Below are positions 1 to 7,132 of a DNA stretch of 64,000 nt, piece by piece (within the stretch, counting starts at the first letter, position 1; each line of letters begins with the position of its first letter). Both the position numbers and the translations under genes were made by a program. The notes below the pieces were generated by a model, which saw only the letters and a program-made list of their open reading frames with translations, did no database searches and was not told where the DNA came from. Location: contig NZ_JAKCFA010000005.1 in NCBI RefSeq assembly GCF_024198215.1, forward strand, positions 124,001 through 188,000, in the 5' to 3' direction. Source of the stretch: Myxococcus qinghaiensis. GTDB taxonomy: Bacteria > Myxococcota > Myxococcia > Myxococcales > Myxococcaceae.

Positions 1-327
1 CGTCTGTCCCCAGGGCTTCTGCTTGGGTGGATGGACGGGGCTCGCGCCTGACTGCACCGAGCGCTGGAAGGCGGCCGCGACGTCCGGAGTGACGAGCGCC
101 ACCTCCACCGCGGCGGCGGTCTCCTTCGGTCGATGGAAGCGCACGGTGAGGCCATTCTGGGCCGCCATGTCCTCCGACGCGAAGGCCAGGGCGGTGGAGC
201 CCGTCTCCAGCTCTCCGTACGTGTTGCTCTCGTGGATGAAGCGCCGCTTCAGGCCGAACGCCGTCTCATAGAAGGCGATGGTGGCGGGCACATCCGGGAC
301 GTAGAGGATGACATAGCCGAGCTGCAT
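1..327 (-). CDS. VOC family (glyoxalase/bleomycin-resistance fold) protein, 3' part outside window
   Basis: Reading leftward from an ATG at 327, the frame stays open for 109 codons to the window edge. The protein begins MQLGYVILYVPDVPATIAFY, followed by a stretch rich in family features: ETAFGLKRRF, the acidic GELETGSTALAFA strand, and PKQKPWGQT near the cut end. This beta-alpha-beta-beta-beta layout with a late PWGQ is typical of the vicinal oxygen chelate superfamily, whose members act on small lactoylglutathione-like, aromatic or drug substrates. The substrate cannot be told from sequence. The gene points the same way as the AraC-type regulator about 90 nt upstream, so the two may be co-transcribed. 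The C-terminal end, usually with a last metal-binding Glu, is not in the window. Confidence 0.85.
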   Translation of the reverse strand, partial: MQLGYVILYVPDVPATIAFYETAFGLKRRFIHESNTYGELETGSTALAFASEDMAAQNGLTVRFHRPKETAAAVEVALVTPDVAAAFQRSVQSGASPVHPPKQKPWGQT

Positions 328-417
328 GGGAGCGCTCCGAGGAGAAGGTGAGGTGCTGCCGAGTGACGCGGGTCTCTCACGGCGCCGCCGGAGCGTCTTG
401 AAGAATTCGGACAGGAC

Positions 418-1209
418 TCATTCCAGCAGCCCGGTGGGGGACACTCCCGCCAGCTCGCGAACCTCGCGGGTGAAGTGGGCCTGGTCGGAGTAGCCGCAGT
501 CGAGCGCCAGGGTGCTCAGGTCCTGCTGCCCCGTGCGCAGGTGCGTCAGGGCCCGCTGGAAGCGGAGCACCCGGGCGAGCAGCTTGGGGGCCACGCCCGC
601 TTCGTCCAGGATGTCCCGGTGCAGGGTGCGCTCGCTGATGCCCAGGGTCCGGGCGAGCGAGGACATGCGCACCTGCCCGTCGGAGGACTGGAGGCACTGG
701 AGCGCGTGGGTGGTGCGGGTCCTTGGCAGGTAGCGAGGGGTGGCGTTGCGCTTCGTCAACTCCTCCCGGAGCAGCACCATGGCGTGCTCCACGGAGCGGC
801 AGGACGCCAGTCGCTGGTGGAGGGCGCGGAACGCAGGTGCGCAGTCCTCTATGGGGACATTCAGGTTGCGCAGCTCGCGAGGGCTCACGCCCAGCAGCGC
901 GAGCGCCCAGCCTGGCCTGAGTCGGATGCCCAGGTTCACCGAGCCCGGCTCCAGGTCGACGAGGGCGAAGCGCTCCATGGGGCCGACCACCGTCAGGCGG
1001 GGCTCGGCGCCACGGCCGACGGCGCTGGCGTCACGGAAGTGGACGATGAGGTCCGTGCAGCCGTCCGGGAGCACCCGGTGGACGCGGGGAGGTGTGCTCC
1101 CTTGGTGGGCAGTGGGGGCGACGAAGCGCCAGAAGGCGTCCACCCGGTCCGACAGGACACCCGAGGGAGACACCTCCGTATAACCACCCACCGCCTCACC
1201 CTCGTGCAT
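418..1209 (-). CDS. AraC family transcriptional regulator
   Basis: A 263-residue protein with the two-part layout of an AraC-type regulator. The N-terminal half (about residues 20-135) carries the DAFWRFVAP and RVLPDGCTDLIVHF segments of the cupin-like sensing domain seen in DUF6597-type members. The C-terminal 100 residues form the two helix-turn-helix AraC domain, with LARTLGISERTLHRDI as the first motif and LSTLALDCGYSDQAHFTREV as the second. The ATG at 1209 has a GAGGAGG Shine-Dalgarno sequence. The VOC gene lies downstream on the same strand and could be its target, which is an inference from position. The effector is unknown. Confidence 0.9.
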   Translation of the reverse strand: MHEGEAVGGYTEVSPSGVLSDRVDAFWRFVAPTAHQGSTPPRVHRVLPDGCTDLIVHFRDASAVGRGAEPRLTVVGPMERFALVDLEPGSVNLGIRLRPGWALALLGVSPRELRNLNVPIEDCAPAFRALHQRLASCRSVEHAMVLLREELTKRNATPRYLPRTRTTHALQCLQSSDGQVRMSSLARTLGISERTLHRDILDEAGVAPKLLARVLRFQRALTHLRTGQQDLSTLALDCGYSDQAHFTREVRELAGVSPTGLLE

Positions 1210-1455
1210 CCCAGGCCCTCCTCATGCCGGGAAGATAACCCTGCGGGGAGGGGCGCGCGTACAGCTCGGCTCCCTTCTCCGTGCGAGAGGAGGGCCGACG
1301 CCGTCGACGATATTTCATGTGACACCGCGTACCTGGAGGAGCGGCCGATATGCCGTCCTGCCTGGGGACGTTAGGGCGAGTGAAACACGGCTGAGACACG
1401 GCTTGTCAGGAGGCAAATGCAGCTGCGTCTGTCCACGGCGAAAGGAGCGGTGACC

Positions 1456-1620
1456 ATGCCGACGGTGAATCCGATGAGCCCGATGAATCTCAAGCGCAAG
1501 AACGACACTGTCCGCGGCATCGCCGTGCTGTTCGCGAACACCGAGCAGGACACCGCTTCTGAAGAGGATGAGTTCCTGGAGGGTATTGCTTCCTTCCGTG
1601 GTGCTCCACCCGGACTCTGA
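1456..1620 (+). CDS. small conserved-looking peptide, 54 aa, function unknown
   Basis: I chose the ATG at 1456 because AAAGGAG lies 8 nt before it. An earlier in-frame ATG at 1417 has no such site. The peptide starts MPTVNPMSPMNLKRKND, has a hydrophobic middle (GIAVLFA), an acidic stretch (TASEEDEF) and ends with GAPPGL. No signal peptide, membrane span or known domain is visible. A strong intrinsic terminator follows 40 nt after the stop, so it is probably a free-standing transcript. The basic start, acidic middle and glycine/proline tail could fit a precursor peptide, but no modification enzyme is nearby, so I make no functional claim. Confidence 0.55.
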   Translation: MPTVNPMSPMNLKRKNDTVRGIAVLFANTEQDTASEEDEFLEGIASFRGAPPGL

Positions 1621-1660
1621 GCTTCCACGCCGCGTCTCACGACGTGGCATGGCTCTCCGA

Positions 1661-1698
1661 GGCCGGGCTCCCAGAGGGGACCCGGCCTCTTCCTTTTT
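1661..1698 (+). terminator. intrinsic terminator after the small peptide gene
   Basis: A perfect 7-bp stem, GGCCGGG at 1661-1667 with CCCGGCC at 1681-1687, has further pairing inside the loop (TCCC with GGGA). It is followed by TCTTCCTTTTT. It separates the 54-residue peptide gene from the tRNA cluster. Confidence 0.8.
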
Positions 1699-1727
1699 CC
1701 GGGCCCCCTCACCCGCAGTACCCAGTT

Positions 1728-1800
1728 GCCTCGTTCGTCTATCGGCGAAGGACACCGCACTCTCACTGCGGAAAGACGGGTTCGACTCCCGTACGAGGTA
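1728..1800 (+). tRNA. tRNA-Glu (anticodon CTC)
   Basis: A 73-nt cloverleaf. The acceptor stem is GCCTCGT paired with ACGAGGT, with discriminator A. The anticodon stem CCGCA/TGCGG encloses the loop CTCTCAC, giving anticodon CTC. The T-arm is ACGGG-TTCGACT-CCCGT. U8 and A14 are present. CCA is not encoded. It is the first of four tandem tRNA-like genes. Confidence 0.96.
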
Positions 1801-1830
1801 CTTCCCCACGCTGTCTCGCAGCAGCCAGTT

Positions 1831-1903
1831 GCCTCGTTCGTCTATTGGCGGAGGACGCCGCACTTTCACTGCGGAAAGACGGGTTCGACTCCCGTACGAG
1901 GTA
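1831..1903 (+). tRNA. tRNA-Glu (anticodon TTC)
   Basis: A 73-nt cloverleaf almost identical to the preceding tRNA-Glu, but with anticodon loop CTTTCAC (anticodon TTC) and two or three D-arm changes. The flanks (CAGTT before, CTTCCCCACGCT after) are shared with the first copy, so the pair looks like a tandem duplication followed by an anticodon change. Confidence 0.96.
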
Positions 1904-1921
1904 CTTCCCCACGCTTCTTCA

Positions 1922-1995
1922 GGTCTTGTAGCTCAGAGGATGAGAGCACTCGGTTGCGAACCGAGAGGTCGCAGGTTCGATTCCTGCCAGGACCA
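1922..1995 (+). tRNA. tRNA-Arg (anticodon GCG)
   Basis: A 74-nt cloverleaf. The acceptor is GGTCTTG with CAGGACC plus discriminator A; the D-stem is GCTC/GAGC; the anticodon stem CTCGG/CCGAG holds the loop TTGCGAA; the T-arm is GCAGG-TTCGATT-CCTGC. U8 and A14 are present. The anticodon reads GCG (codon CGC). Most bacteria use an A34 (inosine) tRNA-Arg for this box, so G34 is worth noting. Confidence 0.93.
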
Positions 1996-2006
1996 TTGCG
2001 CAGCAT

Positions 2007-2079
2007 GCACGCCGAGCCAGCGGGTGACGGCATCGGTCTGACGTACCGACTTCGCCGGGTTCGACTCCCGGGGCGTGTA
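2007..2079 (+). tRNA. divergent tRNA-Val(GAC)-like gene, prophage integration target
   Basis: A 73-nt fold with acceptor GCACGCC/GGCGTGT (first pair G.U), a 3-bp D-stem GCC/GGC, anticodon stem TCGGT/ACCGA with loop CTGACGT (anticodon GAC), T-arm CCGGG-TTCGACT-CCCGG, and discriminator A. Against it, position 8 is G, not the near-universal U, and A14 is missing, so it may be a degenerate or specialised tRNA. Its T-arm and acceptor 3' strand form the left attachment core. The host version of the 3' end, preserved at attR, has C where this copy has T at 2078 and would give a perfect acceptor stem. Confidence 0.6.
2056..2077 (+). repeat. attL core (22 bp)
   Basis: The core starts CGGGTTCGACTCCCGG and ends GGCGTG. 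It is identical to 43522-43543. It covers the T-loop, T-stem and most of the acceptor 3' strand of the Val-like tRNA. The next base differs between the two ends (T here, C at attR), followed by AC at both. Confidence 0.93.
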
Positions 2080-2095
2080 CTTCTTTTCTCTGTGG

Positions 2096-3316
2096 TTACA
2101 GGTGGTTGGCGGCGGCCTCCGTCTGTGTCGCACGTATGTCGCACGCTGGCGCAAGTGGCCTGTCCAAGACGGCGACGGCCTCTCTCCGGGTGTCGGGACT
2201 GAGGTGGGCATAGCGCATCGTCATTTCGATGGTGGCGTGGCCCATCAGCTCCTGGATGACCTTCAGCGGGACTCCTCGCATAGCGAGGTGGCTGCCGTAG
2301 GTGTGGCGCAAGTCGTGCCAGCCGATGCGCCCCTCTTCGCGGGTGATGCCTCCCGCCTGAAGGACACGATCAAGTGGTGCTCGCATTTTGCCTTTAGTGA
2401 GTGGCTGGCCATCCTCTTGGCAGAAGACGTAGCGCCCGCGAAGGTGCCGGTGCGCCTTGAGGGCATCAACCACCGATGCGGGTAGCTCGACAGCCCTTTC
2501 ACGCCCGCCCTTCGGCAAGCCTTCCACCCCGCGCCAGATAGTCCGGCGGACGTGGAGGGTGCTCCGCTGCAAGTCCAGGTCGCTCCACTGGAGCCCAATG
2601 AGTTCTCCCTGTCGAAGCCCCGCCTTGATGGCGACGAGCAGCGCAGGACGCCACTCCGGCTCAGCGACGGCGAGAACCTGCTCGGCTTCCTCGAAGCTCA
2701 GGAAGTCGAAAGGCGGCTTCGGCAGCTTCCCAAAGAGCTTCACACGCGGCGCCTGCCGAATGGCCCGTTGCTCTTCTGCGAGCGTCAGCAGTTTGTGAAG
2801 CACGGCCAGAACGTTGTTGATGGTCTTCAAGCTCAAGGGCTTGGGCTCGACGTTCTGCCGCTTCCGGATAGCGCGCTTTGATGCGGACTCCTTCCACGTA
2901 TGAGCCGCCGACTTCTTCTTGCGCATGAGCGCCTTGAAGTCTTCGATTTCGGCTGGGCCGATGCTCGCGAGCGCCATCGTCCCGAAGAAAGGGAGGATAT
3001 GGTCTCTGAGAATCTGCTGCTTGCTGTCGACGCTTGAGTGTTTGTTGTTGTTCTCGCTATATGTGAGGAATCGCGGTGTGTAGTCCGCAAGCGTGATGGC
3101 GCTTTCCCCTCCGCACTTGTCCTTTCCGAAGGTCCCGCTGAGCAGAGCGTTGCGTAGCTCGCGTTCGTAGGCATCAGCACCACGGCGAGTCTGAACGGGC
3201 GAGAACTTCACGACTCGCTGTTTCCGTCCGTCCGCGTGCTGAAACACGAAGTCCACTTGCCACGCCTCCTCTGACTTCCCTTCCTTTGTCGTCCACTTCC
3301 GCAACCTGACGCTCAT
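2096..3316 (-). CDS. int: tyrosine-family phage integrase
   Basis: A 406-residue site-specific recombinase that inserts and excises the prophage at the tRNA-like gene. The N-terminal part (about 1-70) is an arm-binding-type domain. Residues 75-190 form the SAM-like core-binding domain, and 205-385 the catalytic domain. The catalytic set is visible: R235 in AGLRQGEL, H334 and R337 in HDLRH, H360 in LMGH, and Y369 in MRYAHLSP. The gene ends 19 bp from the attL core, the usual position for such enzymes. It overlaps the upstream excisionase gene by ATGA, so the two are co-translated. It has an unusual Lys/Arg-rich stretch around 132-155. Confidence 0.97.
   Translation of the reverse strand: MSVRLRKWTTKEGKSEEAWQVDFVFQHADGRKQRVVKFSPVQTRRGADAYERELRNALLSGTFGKDKCGGESAITLADYTPRFLTYSENNNKHSSVDSKQQILRDHILPFFGTMALASIGPAEIEDFKALMRKKKSAAHTWKESASKRAIRKRQNVEPKPLSLKTINNVLAVLHKLLTLAEEQRAIRQAPRVKLFGKLPKPPFDFLSFEEAEQVLAVAEPEWRPALLVAIKAGLRQGELIGLQWSDLDLQRSTLHVRRTIWRGVEGLPKGGRERAVELPASVVDALKAHRHLRGRYVFCQEDGQPLTKGKMRAPLDRVLQAGGITREEGRIGWHDLRHTYGSHLAMRGVPLKVIQELMGHATIEMTMRYAHLSPDTRREAVAVLDRPLAPACDIRATQTEAAANHL
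2130..2143 (+). repeat. possible integrase arm-type site, left copy
   Basis: GCACGTATGTCGCA occurs here and again at 43381-43394 in the same orientation, 53 bp inside attL and 128 bp inside attR. The match extends as TGTYGCACGTATGTCGCAYG. Repeats on both sides of the core are what tyrosine integrases use as arm sites. This copy lies within the last codons of the integrase gene. Confidence 0.5.
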
Positions 3317-3540
3317 CGTCGACTCCCAAGCGCAGAATCGCGGCCCTTACCCGAGGGCCACGTTACCAGGGCATCCCGCCGAATGCGGAGTGCTTTTCCG
3401 ATGCGAACGACGCCGGGCACCTGACCGAGCCGGATGGCCTCGTAGAGCGTCTTTCGGTTCACTCGCAGCAAGTCGGCAGCCTCCTCCACGGTGAGGAACG
3501 TAGGTGCGGCTTCCGGGCTGTTGGGTGTGGGCTCGGACAT
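3313..3540 (-). CDS. excisionase / MerR-like helix-turn-helix protein
   Basis: A 75-residue protein with a winged-helix excisionase-type domain: FLTVEEAADLLRVNRKTLYE, then GQVPGVVRIGKALRIRRDAL. This HTH_17-like pattern occurs in phage excisionases and small DNA-binding adaptors. It overlaps the integrase start by four bases (ATGA) and is preceded within a few bases by the resolvase gene on the same strand. The expected role is to bind the attachment arms and drive excision. A longer upstream reading frame exists but has no support, and the MSEPTPNSP start matches protein-like sequence. Confidence 0.85.
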   Translation of the reverse strand: MSEPTPNSPEAAPTFLTVEEAADLLRVNRKTLYEAIRLGQVPGVVRIGKALRIRRDALVTWPSGKGRDSALGSRR

Positions 3541-3542
3541 GG

Positions 3543-4124
3543 CTACCTCGGAAAGATGCGGCGGGGCGCGAGGCGACCGAGGGCGTGTAGCCCGATGCCG
3601 ATGGCGTCCCAGACGTTGTGATGGAGGGAGGCGGCGGAGGGCAGCTCGACGCGCAGATGCTCGACGGCGTCGAGGCGCTGCTTGATGCGCTCGATGAACG
3701 CGTCCGCGTCGACCGTGCCCTTCCACTCACGCGGGTAGACGCTGCGACGGCTGGCAACGTTCGTCAGGAAGCCACCGAGCATGCCGACGACACCCGCCAG
3801 CTGGATGAGGTCGTTCTGGTCGCCCTTCTGGTGCGCGGCGGCGTAGACGCGGGGCATCTCGATGACGAGCTGAAAGGGCTCGTCACCCACGCGGGGACGT
3901 AGCCACTCACGGACCGCGAAGGCCATGGCTGCCCACGAGGCCAGCGACAGCTCGCCGTCCTGACGCTCGGGATTCTTCGGCAGGCCAGCGGCCAGGAGTG
4001 ACGCGCGTTCGTGTTCTGGCACGGCGAACACGGCGACACCGCAATGACGAAGGCCAGGGTCGATGGAGACGAACTTCGCGGCGCGAGGCGCGGAGGGATT
4101 TCCGGAAGAAGGTTCGGTGGTCAC
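3543..4124 (-). CDS. RuvC-like RNase H-fold Holliday junction resolvase
   Basis: A 193-residue protein with the acidic residues of the RuvC/RNase H fold: D22 in SIDPGLRHCGVAVF, E89 in QLVIEMPRVYA and D173 in HHNVWDAIGIGLHALG. Proteins like this cut four-way DNA junctions during phage recombination and before packaging. The GTG start at 4124 is 10 nt after one copy of the prophage motif (core 4135-4149), and the upstream motif half overlaps the stop codon of the polymerase gene. AGAAGGA touches the start codon. It is therefore the first gene of a resolvase-xis-int unit. Confidence 0.8.
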   Translation of the reverse strand: MTTEPSSGNPSAPRAAKFVSIDPGLRHCGVAVFAVPEHERASLLAAGLPKNPERQDGELSLASWAAMAFAVREWLRPRVGDEPFQLVIEMPRVYAAAHQKGDQNDLIQLAGVVGMLGGFLTNVASRRSVYPREWKGTVDADAFIERIKQRLDAVEHLRVELPSAASLHHNVWDAIGIGLHALGRLAPRRIFPR

Positions 4125-4130
4125 TCCTTC

Positions 4131-4161
4131 TTCAATGGGGACACTTTCCGCGACTGGCTCA
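4131..4161 (-). promoter_or_regulatory. prophage start-associated motif, copy 1 (resolvase-xis-int unit)
   Basis: Core GGAAAGTGTCCCCAT (minus strand, 4135-4149), preceded by TGAGCCAGTCGC and followed 10 nt later by the resolvase GTG. The leading TGA is the stop codon of the polymerase gene. Confidence 0.8.
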
Positions 4162-6225
4162 CGCCGCCTTCTTGGCGTCTGGCTCCCACACCAGGAGACG
4201 CCCCGTGCTGTCCCTCACCGTGGCCGCGTCCTTCGAGAGCACGCGCGAGAGTGCGGGCTCGGCTTCGATGGCACCCGCGAGGTCCGGCGTCACCTCTCGC
4301 ATCGCTTGCCGCATGAGTTCAGCCATACGCTCGGCGGCATCGTGGAGGAGGTTGGGACAGTCCGCGCGCAGCTCCGCCACCAACTCGTCATGCACCATGA
4401 GGACGAGGCGCGAGCCCCAGAGAGGAGAGCGACGGTCCGCGTACATCTCCCGAGACACGCGCCAGGTCGCCAGCTTCGCGCCCACGGCACCGAGTCCCTG
4501 AAAGGGCGTGTTGAGCCACTGCGTGTAGCTGCACGCGCCCCGGAGGATGTTGGCGCCCGGAATCATGACGTCCACGAGCTGGTCGTTGCGCGTGTACGCG
4601 CTGGCACGAGCGAAGAGGGCGCGCTGCTCGGGCCACGCGTCGAGCCACCTGTCGCCGTAGCGGCGCGACACCTCGACGCACGCGGCGCAGACCATCTTCA
4701 CCTTGCCCTGGACGCGCACGGGGACGCGCTCGACGCCGCACGTGTCCGCCACCTTCGCCAACAGGCAGAACCGGACGCCGTCCTTGGCGCGCGCGTGGTA
4801 CGCCATGCCGCCGGCCCCGAGGCCCCCGCCCTTGCCGAAGTTGAAAATCTTGGCGAGGGAGCGGAAGGATGTGGCCGTTGCCTCCTTGGCCTTCACGCGC
4901 GGTAGGAGGGCGTCGTAGCTCTCACCCAGGAAGGTGGCCGCCGCCGAGGTGTGGACGTCCTCCTTGGCCAGCAGCGCCTCGGCCATCCACGAGTAGCCCA
5001 CATCCCAGATGGCACGCTGGGCCATGGTGCGAAGCTCCAGGCCGCCGTAGTCCACGGAGCAGAAGACGAAGCCAGGGCGGGCCTCGTGGCACTCGCGCAC
5101 GCCCCCGCGCTGAGGAAGCTGCTGGTAGTCGCTGGAGACGCGCGTCGTGGACACCAGCACGTTGAAACGCGGGTTGAGGGGCGTAGCGGTGCCGGCCTCC
5201 AGCTTTCCCAGGTAGGTGGAGCGGTACTTGTCCACCTTGCCGGCCTTGCCCAGCTCCTCCAGCACCGTGTCGCCCGAGTCGAGGAGGGTGTCGCGGTCCG
5301 TGGCCACCTGTCCCTCGGGGAATCTGGAGGATGGCGGGGTGACGGGAGGCGAGCCGTTGTAAGCGGCGGTGACGAGCTGGGCGAGGCGCTTGGAGTCCTT
5401 GGTGCCGTTGGCGCGGAAGATGCCGGCGGCCTGGAAGTGCGCGCGGCTGGCCTTCCACTCCTGCTCGACACGCTGGCGCAGCTGCTCGACGCGTCCGGCA
5501 TGGGTGCGCATTCCCCACACGGAGGCGAAGTGGAGCGCGAGGGCGGCGCGGAGCTGGTCCGCTTCGGCGTGGAGGTTGCCGCCGTTGGGGATGCTGGATG
5601 CAGCGCGCTCTTGCGAGAGGTGGACGTCCAGCGTGAAGCGCGCGTCGCGTAGCGGGTACTTCACGGCGCCTTCGGGCCACTGCTCCAGCGGCACTCCGTC
5701 CAACTCGCCGTAACGCAGGCGCCACGCGTCGGGGGCGTGCTTGTCGGCGGAGATGTCGAGGGCGAGGTGACGCCGCACCAGGAGGGCCAGCGGGTAGCGG
5801 GCGCCCTCGTCGTCCCCAAGCGGGCGGCCCGTCTCCGGGTCCACGCCATGGAGTCCCCGCGCAATGTCCAAGAGGGCTTCGCGGATGGCCACGTCGTGGA
5901 ATCGCCCTGCCTCGGCGGCGGCGAAGACGGCGTCCACCAGTCGCGGGTCATCCGCGCACATGACACCCAAGTCGTACGGGAGATTGGCGCCCGTCAGTTC
6001 GACGTCCGGCGCACGGAGGGCCTCACGGAACCACGCGCGGGCCTGGGCGGCGGAAAGGAGCTGCTCACTTCCAACTGCGTCCAGGGCGATGGAGGCGCAG
6101 ACGAGCGGCGGCGCCAGGAGGCCGGGTTGAATCGGGTACGTCTCGGTGTCGAAGCTGAAGAGGACAGGCACAACGCCGAAAGGCCCGTGACGTGGGCCAG
6201 CCGTGGCGCCCTGGGAGAGCGCCAA
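4159..6225 (-). CDS. phage family A DNA polymerase with 3'-5' exonuclease domain
   Basis: A 688-residue replicative polymerase. Residues 20-200 form a DnaQ-like proofreading domain starting SFDTETYP (D26, E28). The polymerase motifs follow: motif A SVDYGGLELRTMA (D392), motif B RSLAKIFNFGKGGG (R455, K459), an NTPFQGLGAVGAKLATW helix, and motif C LVLMVHDELVAE (H612, D613, E614). Between motifs B and C lies an insertion with four cysteines (FCLLAKVADTC and MVCAAC), likely a zinc site, not usual in this family. The start shown is a TTG; no convincing ATG with a Shine-Dalgarno site is present, so the first 20 residues are uncertain. It is co-transcribed after the SSB-like gene. Confidence 0.93.
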   Translation of the reverse strand: MALSQGATAGPRHGPFGVVPVLFSFDTETYPIQPGLLAPPLVCASIALDAVGSEQLLSAAQARAWFREALRAPDVELTGANLPYDLGVMCADDPRLVDAVFAAAEAGRFHDVAIREALLDIARGLHGVDPETGRPLGDDEGARYPLALLVRRHLALDISADKHAPDAWRLRYGELDGVPLEQWPEGAVKYPLRDARFTLDVHLSQERAASSIPNGGNLHAEADQLRAALALHFASVWGMRTHAGRVEQLRQRVEQEWKASRAHFQAAGIFRANGTKDSKRLAQLVTAAYNGSPPVTPPSSRFPEGQVATDRDTLLDSGDTVLEELGKAGKVDKYRSTYLGKLEAGTATPLNPRFNVLVSTTRVSSDYQQLPQRGGVRECHEARPGFVFCSVDYGGLELRTMAQRAIWDVGYSWMAEALLAKEDVHTSAAATFLGESYDALLPRVKAKEATATSFRSLAKIFNFGKGGGLGAGGMAYHARAKDGVRFCLLAKVADTCGVERVPVRVQGKVKMVCAACVEVSRRYGDRWLDAWPEQRALFARASAYTRNDQLVDVMIPGANILRGACSYTQWLNTPFQGLGAVGAKLATWRVSREMYADRRSPLWGSRLVLMVHDELVAELRADCPNLLHDAAERMAELMRQAMREVTPDLAGAIEAEPALSRVLSKDAATVRDSTGRLLVWEPDAKKAA

Positions 6226-6248
6226 GAAGTCCAGAGGTGAAGGGAACG

Positions 6249-6779
6249 TCAGCCCAGGGCGTCAGCAAGCGGCGGGAGCTTCGCGGCGGCGCGCTTGGCT
6301 TCGATGGCGGCCAGCTCCGTGTCCGTGGGGCTCACGTTGCTCCAGCGGTAGCCCTCGATGACCTTGCCGGGCCTGCCGTCCTTCTCCGGGAGCGTCTTGG
6401 GGAAGACGTCGCAGTCCACCAGGAGGAAGGCGCCGGCCTGCTTCGCCTCGGTGAACTTGGCGATGAAGTCCGGAGAGACTTCGTGCTCCTCGGCCCCGGC
6501 CAGGGCCATGAGGAACGCCTTGAAGCGCCCCCCTCCGTTCTTCTTCGCGTCGGAGAGGTTCTCCACGTAGCTGGTGATGAGGCCGGGCCGCGTGGGCTCG
6601 GTGTTGGGCTGGGTACGTTCCGACGTCATCACCTTCACTTCAGCGATGGCGGACAGGCCCTTGAAGCCGTCCTTGGTGCGGATGGACTGCACCTCCAGTC
6701 GGTAGCGACCGGCCTTGAGATACTGCGCGCCGAGGGCGGCCTGAGAGGTGGCGATTCGTGCGAGTGCTGCGTTGCTCAT
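6249..6779 (-). CDS. small replication protein, possibly single-strand DNA-binding-like
   Basis: A 176-residue soluble protein starting MSNAALARIATSQ. It has a strand-rich core (AGRYRLEVQSIRTKDGFKGL, AIAEVKVMTSE, then KAGAFLLVDCDVF) and ends with an alanine/lysine-rich tail. It lies directly upstream of the DNA polymerase, 23 nt away, the position where many phages keep a DUF669-like or SSB-like protein. The OB-fold assignment is an inference from strand pattern and position; no diagnostic motif is visible. The start at 6779 has GGGAGCACGGGAC upstream; an in-frame ATG at 6794 is possible. A motif copy lies 41-56 nt before the start. Confidence 0.7.
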   Translation of the reverse strand: MSNAALARIATSQAALGAQYLKAGRYRLEVQSIRTKDGFKGLSAIAEVKVMTSERTQPNTEPTRPGLITSYVENLSDAKKNGGGRFKAFLMALAGAEEHEVSPDFIAKFTEAKQAGAFLLVDCDVFPKTLPEKDGRPGKVIEGYRWSNVSPTDTELAAIEAKRAAAKLPPLADALG

Positions 6780-6831
6780 GTCCCGTGCTCCCATTCGAGT
6801 GGCGGGACGTCGAGAGGACGTCCTTTCCTTC

Positions 6832-6862
6832 CCTTATGGGGACGCTTTCTGGGCGTGGCACA
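6832..6862 (-). promoter_or_regulatory. prophage start-associated motif, copy 2 (SSB-like/polymerase unit)
   Basis: Core AGAAAGCGTCCCCAT (minus strand, 6836-6850), the only copy with A for the first G of the core and with a changed upstream half (CCACGCCC). It is 41-56 nt from the start codon, farther than most copies. Confidence 0.7.
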
Positions 6863-7132
6863 GCAGGCGAGGCGCCAAGAGGCTCCATGTGTGCTGATGT
6901 GGTGTGCTTGCTGGTCCCTTCGGCCCCTGTCTCCATATGGTTGAAGGAATTTCAGGTGCTTGCGTGCTTGGGGCAGGCCGTTTTTGCAGACTATTGCGAT
7001 CATCTTAAGAGGAGAGAAGTGTGCTCATAGGTTGCTTCTCAGTCACTGACCGGTGTGAGAGATGAGACGAGCGCCCTGGTTTGAGGCCAAACATCGTGGA
7101 AGCTAACGCTGCATGCATCAGAGGAGGAGAGA
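6863..7132. other. intergenic region between divergent SSB-like and accessory genes
   Basis: With the leader at 6780-6862, about 350 nt without a credible gene. It holds motif copy 2 at its left and then turns AT-richer (around 6935-7010, with GACTATTGCGATCATC), which should contain the promoter of the plus-strand accessory gene at 7133. No clear -35/-10 pair stands out. Confidence 0.5.

Noticed and set aside
841..870. TATGGGGACATTC in the AraC gene as another copy of the phage motif
   Set aside because: It has only the ATGGGGAC part, lacks the CTTTCC half, is inside a host coding region and is not near a start codon in the right direction.
1728..1903. The two similar tRNA-Glu blocks as a mobile-element repeat
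   Set aside because: Both are intact tRNA genes, and the shared flanks are short; a tandem gene duplication explains them.
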